Assembly (NCBI RefSeq): GCF_014698755.1
Contig: NZ_JACJTO010000005.1
Span: 62,001 to 126,000, forward strand
Direction of reading: 5' to 3'
DNA: 64,000 nucleotides
From: Aphanizomenon flos-aquae FACHB-1287
Lineage (GTDB): Bacteria > Cyanobacteriota > Cyanobacteriia > Cyanobacteriales > Nostocaceae
In this document: in pieces, positions 1 through 9,633 of the stretch
How the letters are laid out: each line of letters starts with the position of its first letter
Numbering within the stretch: the stretch's first letter is position 1
Notes under the pieces: model-generated
Told to the model about the DNA's origin: nothing
Databases searched by the model: none
Seen by the model: only the letters and a program-made list of their open reading frames with translations
Translations under genes and position numbers: made by a program

Positions 1-23
1 AGTTTAATGTCAAACTTTGTAAC

Positions 24-1343
24 TTATAAGAGCGGAAAACGCTGTATTGAAAAAAGTTGCCTCACAATGAGGAATAATCCCCCTATAATTAGGATTATTA
101 ATGTTATTTTCCCTCCAGGAACTAGGGTTTGAGAATTACTATTTATAAATGCTGGTTTTTGATGTTGTTTCCAACTCATTAATGCTGGCATAATTCCCGC
201 CAAAATGGAAACACTAAATGTTCCTGTATATTTTAGGGCATCAAGAAAAATGCTAGGATTTAATGTTCCGAAGCTTAAAGGTGGAAGTAATACTAAAGAA
301 TAAAGAGGTAAACGAGAAATCTCACTTTTGGTAATGGTGAAAACATCTTTAAAAAAATCTGCTAAACCATAGGTAATGCCAATAAATGAGGTGATAATTG
401 CAAATTCCGAAAAAATTGATAGTAGCATGGCAAACCATTGTCCAGATTCACCATTTCGGAGAATTTGTAGTGGGTTAAATGCCCTTTCATTGCCAAAATT
501 ATCCTGTAAAGTATCTGGAGTCATACACCCTAAAATAATGGCATTCCAGGCTAAAAACATGAATAGGGGAATTAGAGAACCAATAATCATAGATTGGCGA
601 ATTTTGACAATATCTCCTTCTAATTGAGTTACAACTAATGGGATAATACTGTGAAAAAACATTGCTACATACATAACAGCAATAGAGCTACCTACAGCTT
701 GCCAATTTTGCACTAATAATTGAGAGGGTTTAAATTGCATTCCTCCTAGTATTAATAAACCTATAAAAGCAGCTAATAAAATAATGATAAATAGCCCATT
801 AATTTTTTCAATTAAGCTATCTTTTCCCCAATACATCAAACCACCAAATATTAAGAAAAAACTGATGATTCCTGGCCAGTGAGGTAAAATATTTTCTAAT
901 TTCCAAACTTGATTAACTGTTGTTGTTAATACTTCTCCTCCTTCGGTCATATATGCAACTAAAAGGGCATAGTGATTAAATACATAGGCAATTCCGGCAA
1001 TTCTCGCTCCCATTTTACCGAGAATCTTTTCGATTATTGCTAATAAACCTATATGGGTAATTCCTTCAATGTGCATGACATTTAAAGTTAATTCCGCAAT
1101 TAATAAACCGGAAATTAATGTATAAACCCATACTATAATTAATAGAATTGTTGATGGTATAATTCCTGAGGTTAACGTTACTGCAGGTAGTCCAAGAATT
1201 CCTGCACCAATAGTAGTTCCTACAATTAAGGCTGTATTTCCAAATACACTACCGGGTTGATGTTGAAATTGATTATTTTCAAATTTCAGATGAGAAAATA
1301 ATTGTGTTACTGGTGTTTGATTTGGTTCTTCTTGTTTATTCAT
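24..1343 (-). CDS. Aromatic amino acid permease (Trp/Tyr permease family)
   Basis: A 439-residue integral membrane protein with about eleven hydrophobic segments. The first segment carries the Gly-rich signature VGTTIGAGILGLP (around residues 42-54), typical of the hydroxy/aromatic amino acid permease (HAAAP) family in which proton-coupled Trp/Tyr importers fall. The N-terminal ~35 residues are polar and presumably cytoplasmic. Family assignment is fairly firm; the substrate (tryptophan, tyrosine or other) is an inference. The gene is transcribed away from the signalling cluster and has no obvious operon partner here. Confidence 0.82.
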   Translation of the reverse strand: MNKQEEPNQTPVTQLFSHLKFENNQFQHQPGSVFGNTALIVGTTIGAGILGLPAVTLTSGIIPSTILLIIVWVYTLISGLLIAELTLNVMHIEGITHIGLLAIIEKILGKMGARIAGIAYVFNHYALLVAYMTEGGEVLTTTVNQVWKLENILPHWPGIISFFLIFGGLMYWGKDSLIEKINGLFIIILLAAFIGLLILGGMQFKPSQLLVQNWQAVGSSIAVMYVAMFFHSIIPLVVTQLEGDIVKIRQSMIIGSLIPLFMFLAWNAIILGCMTPDTLQDNFGNERAFNPLQILRNGESGQWFAMLLSIFSEFAIITSFIGITYGLADFFKDVFTITKSEISRLPLYSLVLLPPLSFGTLNPSIFLDALKYTGTFSVSILAGIMPALMSWKQHQKPAFINSNSQTLVPGGKITLIILIIGGLFLIVRQLFSIQRFPLL

Positions 1344-1737
1344 AAGCTCACATAATCCTCACATAAAAGTATCTTTAAACTAAAAATCTCTAATCCGTTC
1401 AACCTTGTGAGATATAAAAAGATACATACAAATTCTCACCTTTATTGATTCTATTGTCAATACCCTTGGCAAGAAAATCTGATTTTATGTTAGAATTAAT
1501 TCTTAAGTAATTGTGATATTTTTTATAAGAAAGGGAAAAACTATAAATTTATTGATCTTTATGAATAAATTTATTTAAATTTTTGCATATAATGAAATAT
1601 ATCTGCTAAAGGTATTAAAGGTGGATGGTTATTTCCTGTTCAAATTGGTTAGTATAAATCACCAATAAGGGTGACTCACGATTTCGTCTTATCCCGAAAA
1701 AAAGGATTACTACCCTATTAAATACCCGGTCGAGGAA
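1344..1737. other. Intergenic region between permease and receiver gene
   Basis: About 390 bp, strongly AT-rich, between divergently transcribed genes; it must hold both promoters. A GAGGAA stretch lies directly before the first ATG of the receiver gene. I see no convincing hairpin, repeat or RNA gene. Confidence 0.5.
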
Positions 1738-2187
1738 ATGTATCTAGCACGTTCATTCATGAGTGATAAAAAAGGGCAAAAACATCAACAACCTTTAATT
1801 TTAGTTGTAGAAAATCATGATGATAGTTCACTGCTTATGAGTTATGCTCTTGAGTTACTTGGCTGTCAGTCTATTTGTCAAAAAGAAAGTTCTACAACAG
1901 TATTTATAGCTAAAAAATACCAACCTGATTTAATTTTATTGAATATTTTTTTACCAGGTATGAGTGGACTAGATGTTATTCAATATCTCAAGTACGAATC
2001 CTTGACTTGTCGTATTCCTGTGGTTGCTGTGACAGTTTTAACTGGAAATGAAGACAAAAAATGTATGCTCGAAGCTGGTTTTGATGATTATATTACTAAA
2101 CCTTATATGATTGAGGAATTAGCAGCAATTATTCACCGCTTACTAGGTAGAAAATTTGAGCTAAGTCCGGCTTTAGAAGTGCAGTAG
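1738..2187 (+). CDS. Receiver-domain protein with Asn at phosphoacceptor site
   Basis: Single CheY-like receiver domain of 149 residues with no output domain. The beta-1 segment ILVVENHDD and the late TKP lysine motif (near residue 120) are recognisable. In the beta-3 segment, where the family has Asp, the sequence reads DLILLNIFLPGMSG, giving Asn at about residue 69; the gatt-taa-ttt-tat-tga-at stretch encodes this unambiguously. Such pseudo-receivers cannot accept phosphate at this site by the usual chemistry. Two starts are possible: the ATG at 1738, directly after GAGGAA, or MSDKK at 1759, which has no closer ribosome-binding site. The neighbours are two hybrid histidine kinases on the opposite strand, so a role in the same signalling network is plausible but not shown. 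Confidence 0.8.
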   Translation: MYLARSFMSDKKGQKHQQPLILVVENHDDSSLLMSYALELLGCQSICQKESSTTVFIAKKYQPDLILLNIFLPGMSGLDVIQYLKYESLTCRIPVVAVTVLTGNEDKKCMLEAGFDDYITKPYMIEELAAIIHRLLGRKFELSPALEVQ

Positions 2188-2316
2188 ATTCATTAATATA
2201 AAACTCTTGAGAGAGTGAAAAGAATGGTGAAAGTATTATTCTCCTGGGGTTCAAGTAACAAACCCTCTCAAAAAATGTGCTTTTTATAGAACTCTTTTTC
2301 CTAAATCTTGCGATAA

Positions 2317-3434
2317 TTATCCAGTGATTTTAGGTAATTTAACCGTGAATGTACTACCTTTTCCCAGTTCCGATAAAAGTTCTATTTTACCTTCATGTGC
2401 TTCAACAATACGGGAGGAAAGATGTAGTCCTAAACCACTACCTGATGTTTGATTCTTACCTTGACGAAATCGCTCAAAAATTGTGCCTTGATCTTCCGCT
2501 GCAATCCCATAACCTGTATCTTGAACTTGAATAATTACTTGATTAAAATTATTAATTGGGGATAAGGCTTCAAAAATGCGAATTTTTATGCTCCCTGTAT
2601 CAGTGAATTTGATAGCATTACCAATTAAATTACTGAATACTCGTCTTAGTTCTAACCCATCTCCTTTAACTATTACTTGATGATTTTCCGTTGAATTTAA
2701 TTCATGGGTATCCAATTTTAAAATTAGGTTTTTCTCAAATGCTAAGGGAGTTAGTTCACTGACTACTTCACCCACAATTGTTGTTAAGTTGCATAATTCA
2801 AAATTGAGGCTTTTTTTCCCAGCTTCAAAACGGTAAACTTCTAGTAATGTATTAACCATTTCCAGAAGATTTTGATTACTGCGAATCATTACATTAATTG
2901 GTTGTTTCATTGCTGAAGGAACTGGACCAAAAACTTCTTGCAGAAATAGATTTAGCATTCGATCAGCAGCTATTAGGGGAGTGCGTAAATCATGGGTAAG
3001 ACGAGAAACAAAATCTTCTCGCTGTAGGGTCATTTTTTCTTGTTCATCAATACTATGTTTCAATCTTAAAAGCGATCGCACTCTCGCTAATAATTCTCCT
3101 ATTTCAAAGGGTTTGGAAATAAAATCATCAGCACCAGCATCTAAACCTTTAATAACACTAGATTCAGGATGTGCGGTTAATAGTAAAATCGGAATATACT
3201 TTATTTTGGGATTATTCCGAATCCTTTGGGTAACTTCATAACCATCTATACCGGGCATCATCACATCTAAAATAATCAAATCTGGAGGTAATTCTTCTAC
3301 TTTTTTAAAGTTGCTTCACCACTTATAGCTGAATCAACATAATATCCTTCATCTTCTAAAAGTGTTCTCACTAAAGTTAAATTATCTTCAACATCATCAA
3401 CAGACAAAATTCGGCTTTTTTTCAGAATAGACAT
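2317..3434 (-). pseudogene. Hybrid histidine kinase split by a -1 frameshift (or recoded)
   Basis: The intact protein would be about 372 residues: an N-terminal receiver (start ATG at 3434, acidic pair near residues 13-14, phospho-Asp in IILDVMMPG), then a HisKA helix pair with the H-box SRLTHDLRTPL, then HATPase_c with N-box NLIGNAIKFTD, DTGYGIA and GSGLGLHLS. The reading frame breaks inside the receiver: at 3298-3310 the sense strand reads ACT TTA AAA AAG TAG, a stop. Moving back one base after AAG restores VEELPPDLIILD exactly. The downstream open frame alone is 2317-3279. The AAAAAAG run is a classic slippery heptamer, so this could be a sequencing error, an inactivating deletion, or programmed frameshifting or polymerase slippage. 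The gene sits 18 bp from the next kinase on the same strand. Confidence 0.75.
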
Positions 3435-3452
3435 GATTAAATTGTTAGTAGT

Positions 3453-4721
3453 TTACGACTTTAAATAGTTAATATGATGCTGGTAAGGACTCAAAACGAC
3501 ATTCCCTAAATCTGTTTCTAAATTGATTTTTCGCGGTAATTCTATTTGAAACATTGAACCCACCCCTAATTGACTTTCAATATATATTTTTCCTCCCATC
3601 ATCCAGACTAGTGAATCAATAATAGCTAAACCCAAACCCGTACCTGAATATTTGCGGCTGATTCCTTGATCACTTTGATGAAATGCTACAAAAATCTTTT
3701 GAAGATCTTGAGCAGCAATACCTATTCCTGTGTCTTTCACGGTTATTATAACTTGATTTTTAAATGTTTCTCGGATTTCTACGCAAATAGTTCCAAATTC
3801 CGTAAACTTAACAGCATTGGAAAGTAAATTAAGTAAAATTTGTTCTAGTCGGGCTGGATCATTAAATACTAATGGATTCTCTAAGAGGATGTTGACCAGT
3901 AAAGATAAATTTTTGGCTTTAGCTGAGGAGGAAATTTTTGTCACCGCATTACTAAGGACTTTTGATAGATCTAATATTTCTGGCTTTAGTTCTAGTTTCC
4001 CGGATTCTAATTGAGAAAAATCAAGAATTTCGTTAATCTTGATTAGTAAATTTTTACCATTATTGAGAATTTTCTCTACCATTTCCAGTTGTTTATTGGT
4101 CAATTGACCAAAGTTAGGACGTAATAGAATTTGCGAAAATCCAATAATTGCATTCATCGGAGTTCTTAGTTCATGGGATATGCTGGCTAAAAATTGTAAT
4201 TTTAAACTAGATGCTGCCAAAAGTTTGAAGTTTTGTTGTTTAATTTGTTCCTGGTGTGCTATTATCTTTTTATCCCGCAATATTATCTGTTCATAATTTT
4301 CTTTCAGTTGTTGATTTGCTAAAGTTAGCTGCATTTCCATATTATATATACGAATTGTACTGCGTAAAATTTGAGCTATGGTTTCTGGAGATAATATAGA
4401 CTTAATAAAATACTCACTAGCACCTAACTTTATCCATTCTCTAGCTATTTCTTCATTTTCTGAATCTATAAGAATGATTAAAGGAATTTTAATCCCTGAA
4501 GCTCGCACTTTATCAATTAATGTTAAGCCGTCCTCATTTAGTAAATGATAGTCAAGAAATACACAATCATAGTAATTATTGATGATGGCAAAGAAAGCAT
4601 TATTTACATCTTTAATTTCATCAATTTCTATGTTAATATTTGTTCTAGTCTGAGCTAGACTAACTATTAATCCGTCTACCTGATTATTTTCAACAACTAA
4701 AATTTTTAAATTCTCTTCCAT
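3453..4721 (-). CDS. Hybrid sensor histidine kinase (receiver-HisKA-HATPase)
   Basis: A 422-residue cytoplasmic hybrid kinase. An N-terminal receiver (about residues 5-120) keeps a candidate phospho-Asp in DCVFLDYHL. It is followed by a coiled-coil linker (about 125-170), HisKA with H-box SISHELRTPMNAIIGFSQ, and HATPase_c with N-box LLNLLSNAVKFTE, G1 DTGIGIA and G2 GTGLGLAI. There is no membrane segment or PAS domain, so input probably arrives through the receiver. The same architecture and orientation as the frameshifted kinase just downstream suggests a transcriptional unit of two kinases and perhaps a phosphorelay. Function in the cell unknown. Confidence 0.88.
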   Translation of the reverse strand: MEENLKILVVENNQVDGLIVSLAQTRTNINIEIDEIKDVNNAFFAIINNYYDCVFLDYHLLNEDGLTLIDKVRASGIKIPLIILIDSENEEIAREWIKLGASEYFIKSILSPETIAQILRSTIRIYNMEMQLTLANQQLKENYEQIILRDKKIIAHQEQIKQQNFKLLAASSLKLQFLASISHELRTPMNAIIGFSQILLRPNFGQLTNKQLEMVEKILNNGKNLLIKINEILDFSQLESGKLELKPEILDLSKVLSNAVTKISSSAKAKNLSLLVNILLENPLVFNDPARLEQILLNLLSNAVKFTEFGTICVEIRETFKNQVIITVKDTGIGIAAQDLQKIFVAFHQSDQGISRKYSGTGLGLAIIDSLVWMMGGKIYIESQLGVGSMFQIELPRKINLETDLGNVVLSPYQHHINYLKS

Positions 4722-5652
4722 CGGTTTTTCTTTTGACTATTCAATACAAATTTATATTCACCTTCATATTCAGCATTTCAGCATTTTTATTTGGCTCTTC
4801 GGTAATTGTTATTTCAAATTACCAATCAGCAACAGCAAACAGAAGAAAGAGAGAATATTTTGCTATAATACTCGCTCATTTATTATACACAGCTATCTTT
4901 AAGAGATTTTTTCAGATTTTGCTGATCATGTACTCAAGAGCCTTTTATTTTGATGCTTTCTAGATTATACAAATAATAAACATCATTTTTGTTTACTCCC
5001 CCAAGTAAAATAAAATACTTTATCTAATTAAAGACATTGTAAATTAGTAATTCATTAACTGTCCTCACCCATTAGTGAGAGTTGCATGGAAACATTATGT
5101 ACTATGTTCATGAGTATCTTTACTTAAATAATGGTCATTTTTCTTGAATAAGAATCACCTAGTTTGTAAGTATAAATACGTTCTTAGTACAGCTATCGGC
5201 CTGAAAAGGTTTTCTATCTTGATCAGATGGTTCAGTATAAGTCATATTTTACAATACTTCCCAGAATTGTCGGGGATATATTATTACAACAACCTACCAT
5301 ATCAGCTTTTTGACTTTTAATATCCATATTATGTAATTAGGTAACTCAGAGGTTTAATGTCTTGTCAATTTGGTGATCATTTTACAACTGTAATTTTCCT
5401 GATTTGTTTACACAATTTCAGCTATTTTGGAAGAAATATCCATACACCTTTAGCTAGATTTTTACATCTATTTAAATTCAAAAATCAGTTATTTATTATT
5501 ACTTTAGGTAGATGCTTATAAACCTATAGATCATATATACTAAGGATTTGATAAATTCGTTACTATACAACAAGTAACAAGCTTTTTTTCTTTTATCTAT
5601 GGCTACAACTACATAAGTAATTTGATGATCTTGGGTATAATAAGGTGTAATA
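4722..5652. other. Long AT-rich intergenic region
   Basis: About 930 bp between a minus-strand kinase and a plus-strand regulator. A 76-codon frame (4733-4963, plus strand) starts at TTG, is low-complexity hydrophobic and lacks a ribosome-binding site, so I do not call it. One small hairpin CTCAC...GTGAG is present near 5064-5079. The region presumably holds promoters for both flanking genes; nothing else recognised. Confidence 0.45.
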
Positions 5653-6375
5653 ATGAGTGAAATTAGTATTGTATTGATTGAAGATCATGATTTAACCCGG
5701 ATGGGACTCAAAACCGAATTGCAGTTACACGGTGGGTTTAAAGTAGTTGGTGAGGCGGCCAATGCGACCCAAGGACTAAAACTTCTAGAAACCATCAAAC
5801 CAGATGTAGCTGTAATAGATATTGGCTTACCTGACATGGACGGGATTGAACTGACGCGCAAATTTAGACGTTATCAAACGGAAACAGGACAATCTCAGAC
5901 AAGAATCTTGATTTTGACCATGAATAATGCCGAAAATATAGTTCTGGCGGCCTTTGCTGCGGGTGCAGATTCTTATTATATGAAGGATACAAGTGTTAAT
6001 AAATTTATTGAAGCTGTACAAGCAACTTTCAATGGTAACTCTTGGATTGATCCAGCGATCGCTAATATAGTATTACGAAAAATGCGTCAAACCGTCCCCA
6101 GTGATCATCAATCATTGGAGAAACCAAAAACAGTCAAAATCGAAGCCCTGGAAGTAGAATACGAACAGGTTTTAGAAACTTACCCCCTCACTCAACGGGA
6201 ACTGGAAATTTTAGAATTGATTGTGGGTGGTTGTAGCAATGGTCAAATCGCGGAGAAATTATATATTACCGTAGGCACAGTAAAAACTCATGTTCGCAAT
6301 ATTCTCAATAAACTCTGTGCTGATGATCGGACACAAGCAGCGGTTCGGGCTTTACGCTCTGGGTTAGTAGTTTAA
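5653..6375 (+). CDS. NarL/FixJ-family response regulator
   Basis: A 240-residue two-component transcription factor. The N-terminal receiver (about residues 4-125) has the acidic pair in LIEDHD, phospho-Asp at residue 56 (VIDIGLPDMDG) and the late Lys in YMKDTS. A linker of about 45 residues leads to a LuxR/GerE helix-turn-helix (about 178-235) with LTQRELEILELIVGG and the recognition region ITVGTVKTHVRNILNKL. All key residues appear intact, unlike the pseudo-receiver upstream. It is a natural output partner for the nearby kinases, but this is inference from position. The 3' end overlaps the convergent downstream gene by 12 bp. Confidence 0.9.
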   Translation: MSEISIVLIEDHDLTRMGLKTELQLHGGFKVVGEAANATQGLKLLETIKPDVAVIDIGLPDMDGIELTRKFRRYQTETGQSQTRILILTMNNAENIVLAAFAAGADSYYMKDTSVNKFIEAVQATFNGNSWIDPAIANIVLRKMRQTVPSDHQSLEKPKTVKIEALEVEYEQVLETYPLTQRELEILELIVGGCSNGQIAEKLYITVGTVKTHVRNILNKLCADDRTQAAVRALRSGLVV

Positions 6376-7692
6376 CAATCTTTCCTGTAAACATTCTGCA
6401 ATCCGTCGTGCAGCACCCGCAGATCCCATGCGCTGAGTGCCATTTTTGGCAATCTCATGTAAAAGGTCGGGATTTTTGAGTAGGGACTGGATCGCTGGGA
6501 GAACTTGTGATGGCTGCTTGACAAGGGTAAGAGATGGTCCTAAAAGCCGACTTTGAGCTTCTGCAAAACCGGCATTATATTGAGGACCATTACCAGGAAT
6601 AGCGATCGCTGGTTTTCCCAGACCGATGAATTGTTCTGTCGCAGTTCCGGCCATAGCAATGGCCAGATCCCCCCATTGTAAGCAGTCATTATAGGCCTGT
6701 TGGGTTAAGATAAAATAGGCATTTTTCTGTTTAAAAATCAAGCTATCGGGGTCAGAAATAGGTATTGGAGATTCCGTCGATGGTCGCCAACCTTGAATAT
6801 GTAAAGTTTGGGATAAAATACTACAATCTAAACCCGGAGCGATCGCCCCTAAAAAAATCATCGTTCCCGCTGCTCGAAATACGGAATCTGGTTGTCGTAA
6901 ATTAGCCATCAACGCAGATACCGCAATCATCATAATTTCCCAATTATTGTAAGCTTCCGGGGCGCGAGAACCGGGTAACAGAGTCACAATCAAAGGCCTA
7001 ATCACTTCTTCAAGTTCAGCATGGGGACGATAAAACTGCTGTGCGGTAAAAGTCGTCTGTAAACCATCCATCATGGGATTTCCCACATCTACGGCGGGAA
7101 TTGCCCATTTTTTGAGAATTTTCGTAGTCAGAGCATCTCTAGGAAACACAGCCTGACAATGGCTACGACTCATTAACCATCTTTCCCAAGGATGGTAAAT
7201 TGAACCAGAGAAATTTTCCCACCATGTCGACTTTGATTTTCTCGGTAATAATCCCGCTTCATCGCGTACATAATATTCTGATTTGGCCGTCCCCACAAAG
7301 GCATAATTAGCGCCACTGACCGCTGCAAATAGCAAGGGCACAATATCCCCCACAGCCAAAATAGCTTTAGGATTACCTAACTTTGTTTGTGAACTGACCC
7401 AACTGCGGATAGATTGAATTTGATTAACCGTCAACTGCACCAATCCACCACCTACATCGCGCATCAATTCGCGGCTATCCATATAGATAAAGCCACCAGA
7501 GGGCATATTTCTTACTTTACCAATTATGGGAATATCTATTTTTTTATAAGCACGTCCTTCACCCACTATTGGTAAAGCAAAAATATCTGGTGGGGAGGAT
7601 AATTGTTGTAAAGCGTGGATAATCCGCACAGCAATCATATCTTCTCCGTGACCATTGCTTAAAACTAATAACTGTACATGAGAATTAGCCAT
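6364..7692 (-). CDS. Lipid-A-disaccharide synthase-related protein (LpxB-like)
   Basis: A 442-residue protein resembling the cyanobacterial family of LpxB-related proteins (TIGR03492 type). It begins with LLVLSNGHGEDMIAVRI and has a second domain with LLPGSRAPEAYNN and IAMAGTATEQFIGLGKPAIAIPGNGPQYN, the layout of a GT-B glycosyltransferase with the nucleotide-sugar site in the C-terminal half. Whether it makes a lipid A precursor or another glycolipid is not known for this branch; true LpxB usually sits with lpxA/lpxC/fabZ, which are not seen here. Convergent with the response regulator and overlapping it by 12 bp. Confidence 0.78.
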   Translation of the reverse strand: MANSHVQLLVLSNGHGEDMIAVRIIHALQQLSSPPDIFALPIVGEGRAYKKIDIPIIGKVRNMPSGGFIYMDSRELMRDVGGGLVQLTVNQIQSIRSWVSSQTKLGNPKAILAVGDIVPLLFAAVSGANYAFVGTAKSEYYVRDEAGLLPRKSKSTWWENFSGSIYHPWERWLMSRSHCQAVFPRDALTTKILKKWAIPAVDVGNPMMDGLQTTFTAQQFYRPHAELEEVIRPLIVTLLPGSRAPEAYNNWEIMMIAVSALMANLRQPDSVFRAAGTMIFLGAIAPGLDCSILSQTLHIQGWRPSTESPIPISDPDSLIFKQKNAYFILTQQAYNDCLQWGDLAIAMAGTATEQFIGLGKPAIAIPGNGPQYNAGFAEAQSRLLGPSLTLVKQPSQVLPAIQSLLKNPDLLHEIAKNGTQRMGSAGAARRIAECLQERLLNY

Positions 7693-7750
7693 TGACTGTT
7701 AAAACATCCTCTCAAAAATTAATTAGGAATTAAATTATATTTAATTTAAT

Positions 7751-8587
7751 TTATCCCTTGATTCCGCTACCCGTATCCGTAGGGACAATATACTTTTGTA
7801 GTAGCAAAAACAATAATAACACGGGAGTGATAGAAATTACTGAACCAGCAGCCACCAACCGCCAATCTAAAGAAAATGTCCCTGCTAACTTAGCCACTCC
7901 CAAGGGTAAAGTATATAGACTTTCATCTTGAATGATAATTAAAGGCCATAAAAAATCACTCCAAGCACCAATAAAGACAAAAATCGCCAAGGTCACTAAT
8001 GCTGGACGAATGGCAGGTAACATGATGTGCCACCATAATTCTAACTCAGAACTACCATCTAAGCGGGCAGCCTCTTCAATTTCTTTTGGTATACCCAGGA
8101 AGGCTTGCCGGAGTAAAAATATACCAAAGGCAGAGGCTAAACTGGGAAAAATTATTCCTAAGTAACTATTTCTTAACCCTAGTTGTACTGTCAAAATATA
8201 TAAAGGAATCATGACAATTTGGAAGGGAATCATAATTGTTGATACAATGGCAATGAAAATTCCATTTTGTCCCACAAATGACAGTCGGGCCAAGGGATAG
8301 GCCGCTAAGGAACAAAACAACAAATTTAAACTAACTGTTAATACTGACACTAGGATACTATTGTATAAATAAGTTCCAAAAGGTAGAGATTGCCAAACCT
8401 TGGAGAAGTTTTCTAATGTGGGTTGACTGGGTAATAATTGTGGCGGTGACTGCCAGATATTTTCCGTAGGTGATTTTAATGCTGTACTGATTAGCCATAA
8501 CAATGGAAACAGCATAATTATGGCGATGATTGCTAGTATTGCATAAATGATTAAAGTTTGGATGGGGGGTTTTTTAAAATTTATCAT
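7751..8587 (-). CDS. Carbohydrate ABC transporter permease (MalG-type)
   Basis: A 278-residue permease with six predicted membrane segments and the EAA loop EEAARLDGSSELELWWHIMLP (about residues 165-186), the contact with the ATPase. It belongs to the MalG/UgpE branch of sugar importers. No binding protein, MalF-type partner or ATPase is encoded next to it, so it must assemble with subunits encoded elsewhere. The sugar cannot be told from sequence; glucosylglycerol, trehalose or maltodextrin systems of this type exist in cyanobacteria. Confidence 0.85.
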   Translation of the reverse strand: MINFKKPPIQTLIIYAILAIIAIIMLFPLLWLISTALKSPTENIWQSPPQLLPSQPTLENFSKVWQSLPFGTYLYNSILVSVLTVSLNLLFCSLAAYPLARLSFVGQNGIFIAIVSTIMIPFQIVMIPLYILTVQLGLRNSYLGIIFPSLASAFGIFLLRQAFLGIPKEIEEAARLDGSSELELWWHIMLPAIRPALVTLAIFVFIGAWSDFLWPLIIIQDESLYTLPLGVAKLAGTFSLDWRLVAAGSVISITPVLLLFLLLQKYIVPTDTGSGIKG

Positions 8588-8694
8588 CTTGATAAAAATG
8601 ATTGAGGATGAAAGTAATTAACCTAATAATACAAAAAAATGATTAGGTTTGACGATATGATGAAATCGAAATTTTCAAAACAAGTAATATTTTC

Positions 8695-9531
8695 ATGAAA
8701 CTAATTCTGAAAATAGCAGCATTCATCACGATAATTATTTTTGTTAGTGTTAGCTTAGTCTCTATTCACAAAATTTCTCAGAGTCAGTCATTACCAACTC
8801 GTGAAGTTGTCCAGGAATGCCTAAATAACTCTCAGCAATCTTGTGATTATTCAAAAACATCTGTAAATACAAGATTTATTCCCAATCAACAACTAAATGA
8901 TCAACAACGTTTTTTAGCAACAATTGCCAATAAAATGCCGACAATTCCCGAATTTAATACTTTTGAGTATACCTTACTGCGTTCCTATGGAACAGTATTT
9001 ATTAATCAAGAATTAGGAATTAACTTACCACAAAAAGTTATTTTAGATAATGAATTAGAAACAAAGTCTTTTCAAGATACAATCAGTATATCTTTGGTAG
9101 ATGGTACTCAAGAATGTTATTTACAGAAAACAGCGGTAGCAGCTTTAAATAAAGCCAAACTTTTAGCAAAAATTGATCTTAAATCAGGTTATGCTGGGGA
9201 TTGTCTTCGCAATTTTATCACTAATTTAAGATTTTGGAATAAATATGCAAATAGTGAAACATTGACGCGAGTAAAAGCTGGAAAAGAAACAAAAATTCTT
9301 GGTTTAGTTGCACCTCCAGGCACCTCACAACATCTTTGGGGATTAGCAATTGATTTACAAGTATCAACACCAACCCAAAGACAGGCTTTAAATGAAAATG
9401 GCTGGTTTCAAACTGTAGTTAATGATCTTCCCCATTGGACTTATTTAGGTTGGAGTGAGAATGATTTACCGAAATTTGGATTACAACAAAAAATTGTTCA
9501 GGGAATTAAATATTGGGTAACACCAATTTAA
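8695..9531 (+). CDS. VanY-type D-Ala-D-Ala carboxypeptidase family protein
   Basis: A 278-residue protein with an N-terminal signal anchor (about residues 5-25). The C-terminal half carries the M15 peptidase metal motif in PPGTSQHLWGLAIDLQV (S-x-x-H-x6-D, about residues 204-220) and a later histidine in DLPHWTYLGW, the third zinc ligand. This supports a periplasmic peptidoglycan peptidase removing terminal D-Ala. The region between residues 40 and 150 is not recognised and may be a family-specific N-terminal domain. Solitary gene; no resistance cluster around it, so a wall-remodelling role is more likely than glycopeptide resistance. Confidence 0.75.
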   Translation: MKLILKIAAFITIIIFVSVSLVSIHKISQSQSLPTREVVQECLNNSQQSCDYSKTSVNTRFIPNQQLNDQQRFLATIANKMPTIPEFNTFEYTLLRSYGTVFINQELGINLPQKVILDNELETKSFQDTISISLVDGTQECYLQKTAVAALNKAKLLAKIDLKSGYAGDCLRNFITNLRFWNKYANSETLTRVKAGKETKILGLVAPPGTSQHLWGLAIDLQVSTPTQRQALNENGWFQTVVNDLPHWTYLGWSENDLPKFGLQQKIVQGIKYWVTPI

Positions 9532-9633
9532 CTTGTCAGGAGAAAGGGTGCATAAAAGTGGGGTGGGAAAATTTACCAATTATCAACTAGCTATTATAAA
9601 ATAGACATATATCTAATATTTGGAGTGTTAACA

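Noticed and set aside
4733-4963. 76-codon hydrophobic frame in the intergenic region
   Set aside because: TTG start, no ribosome-binding site, biased AT-rich composition and no family resemblance.
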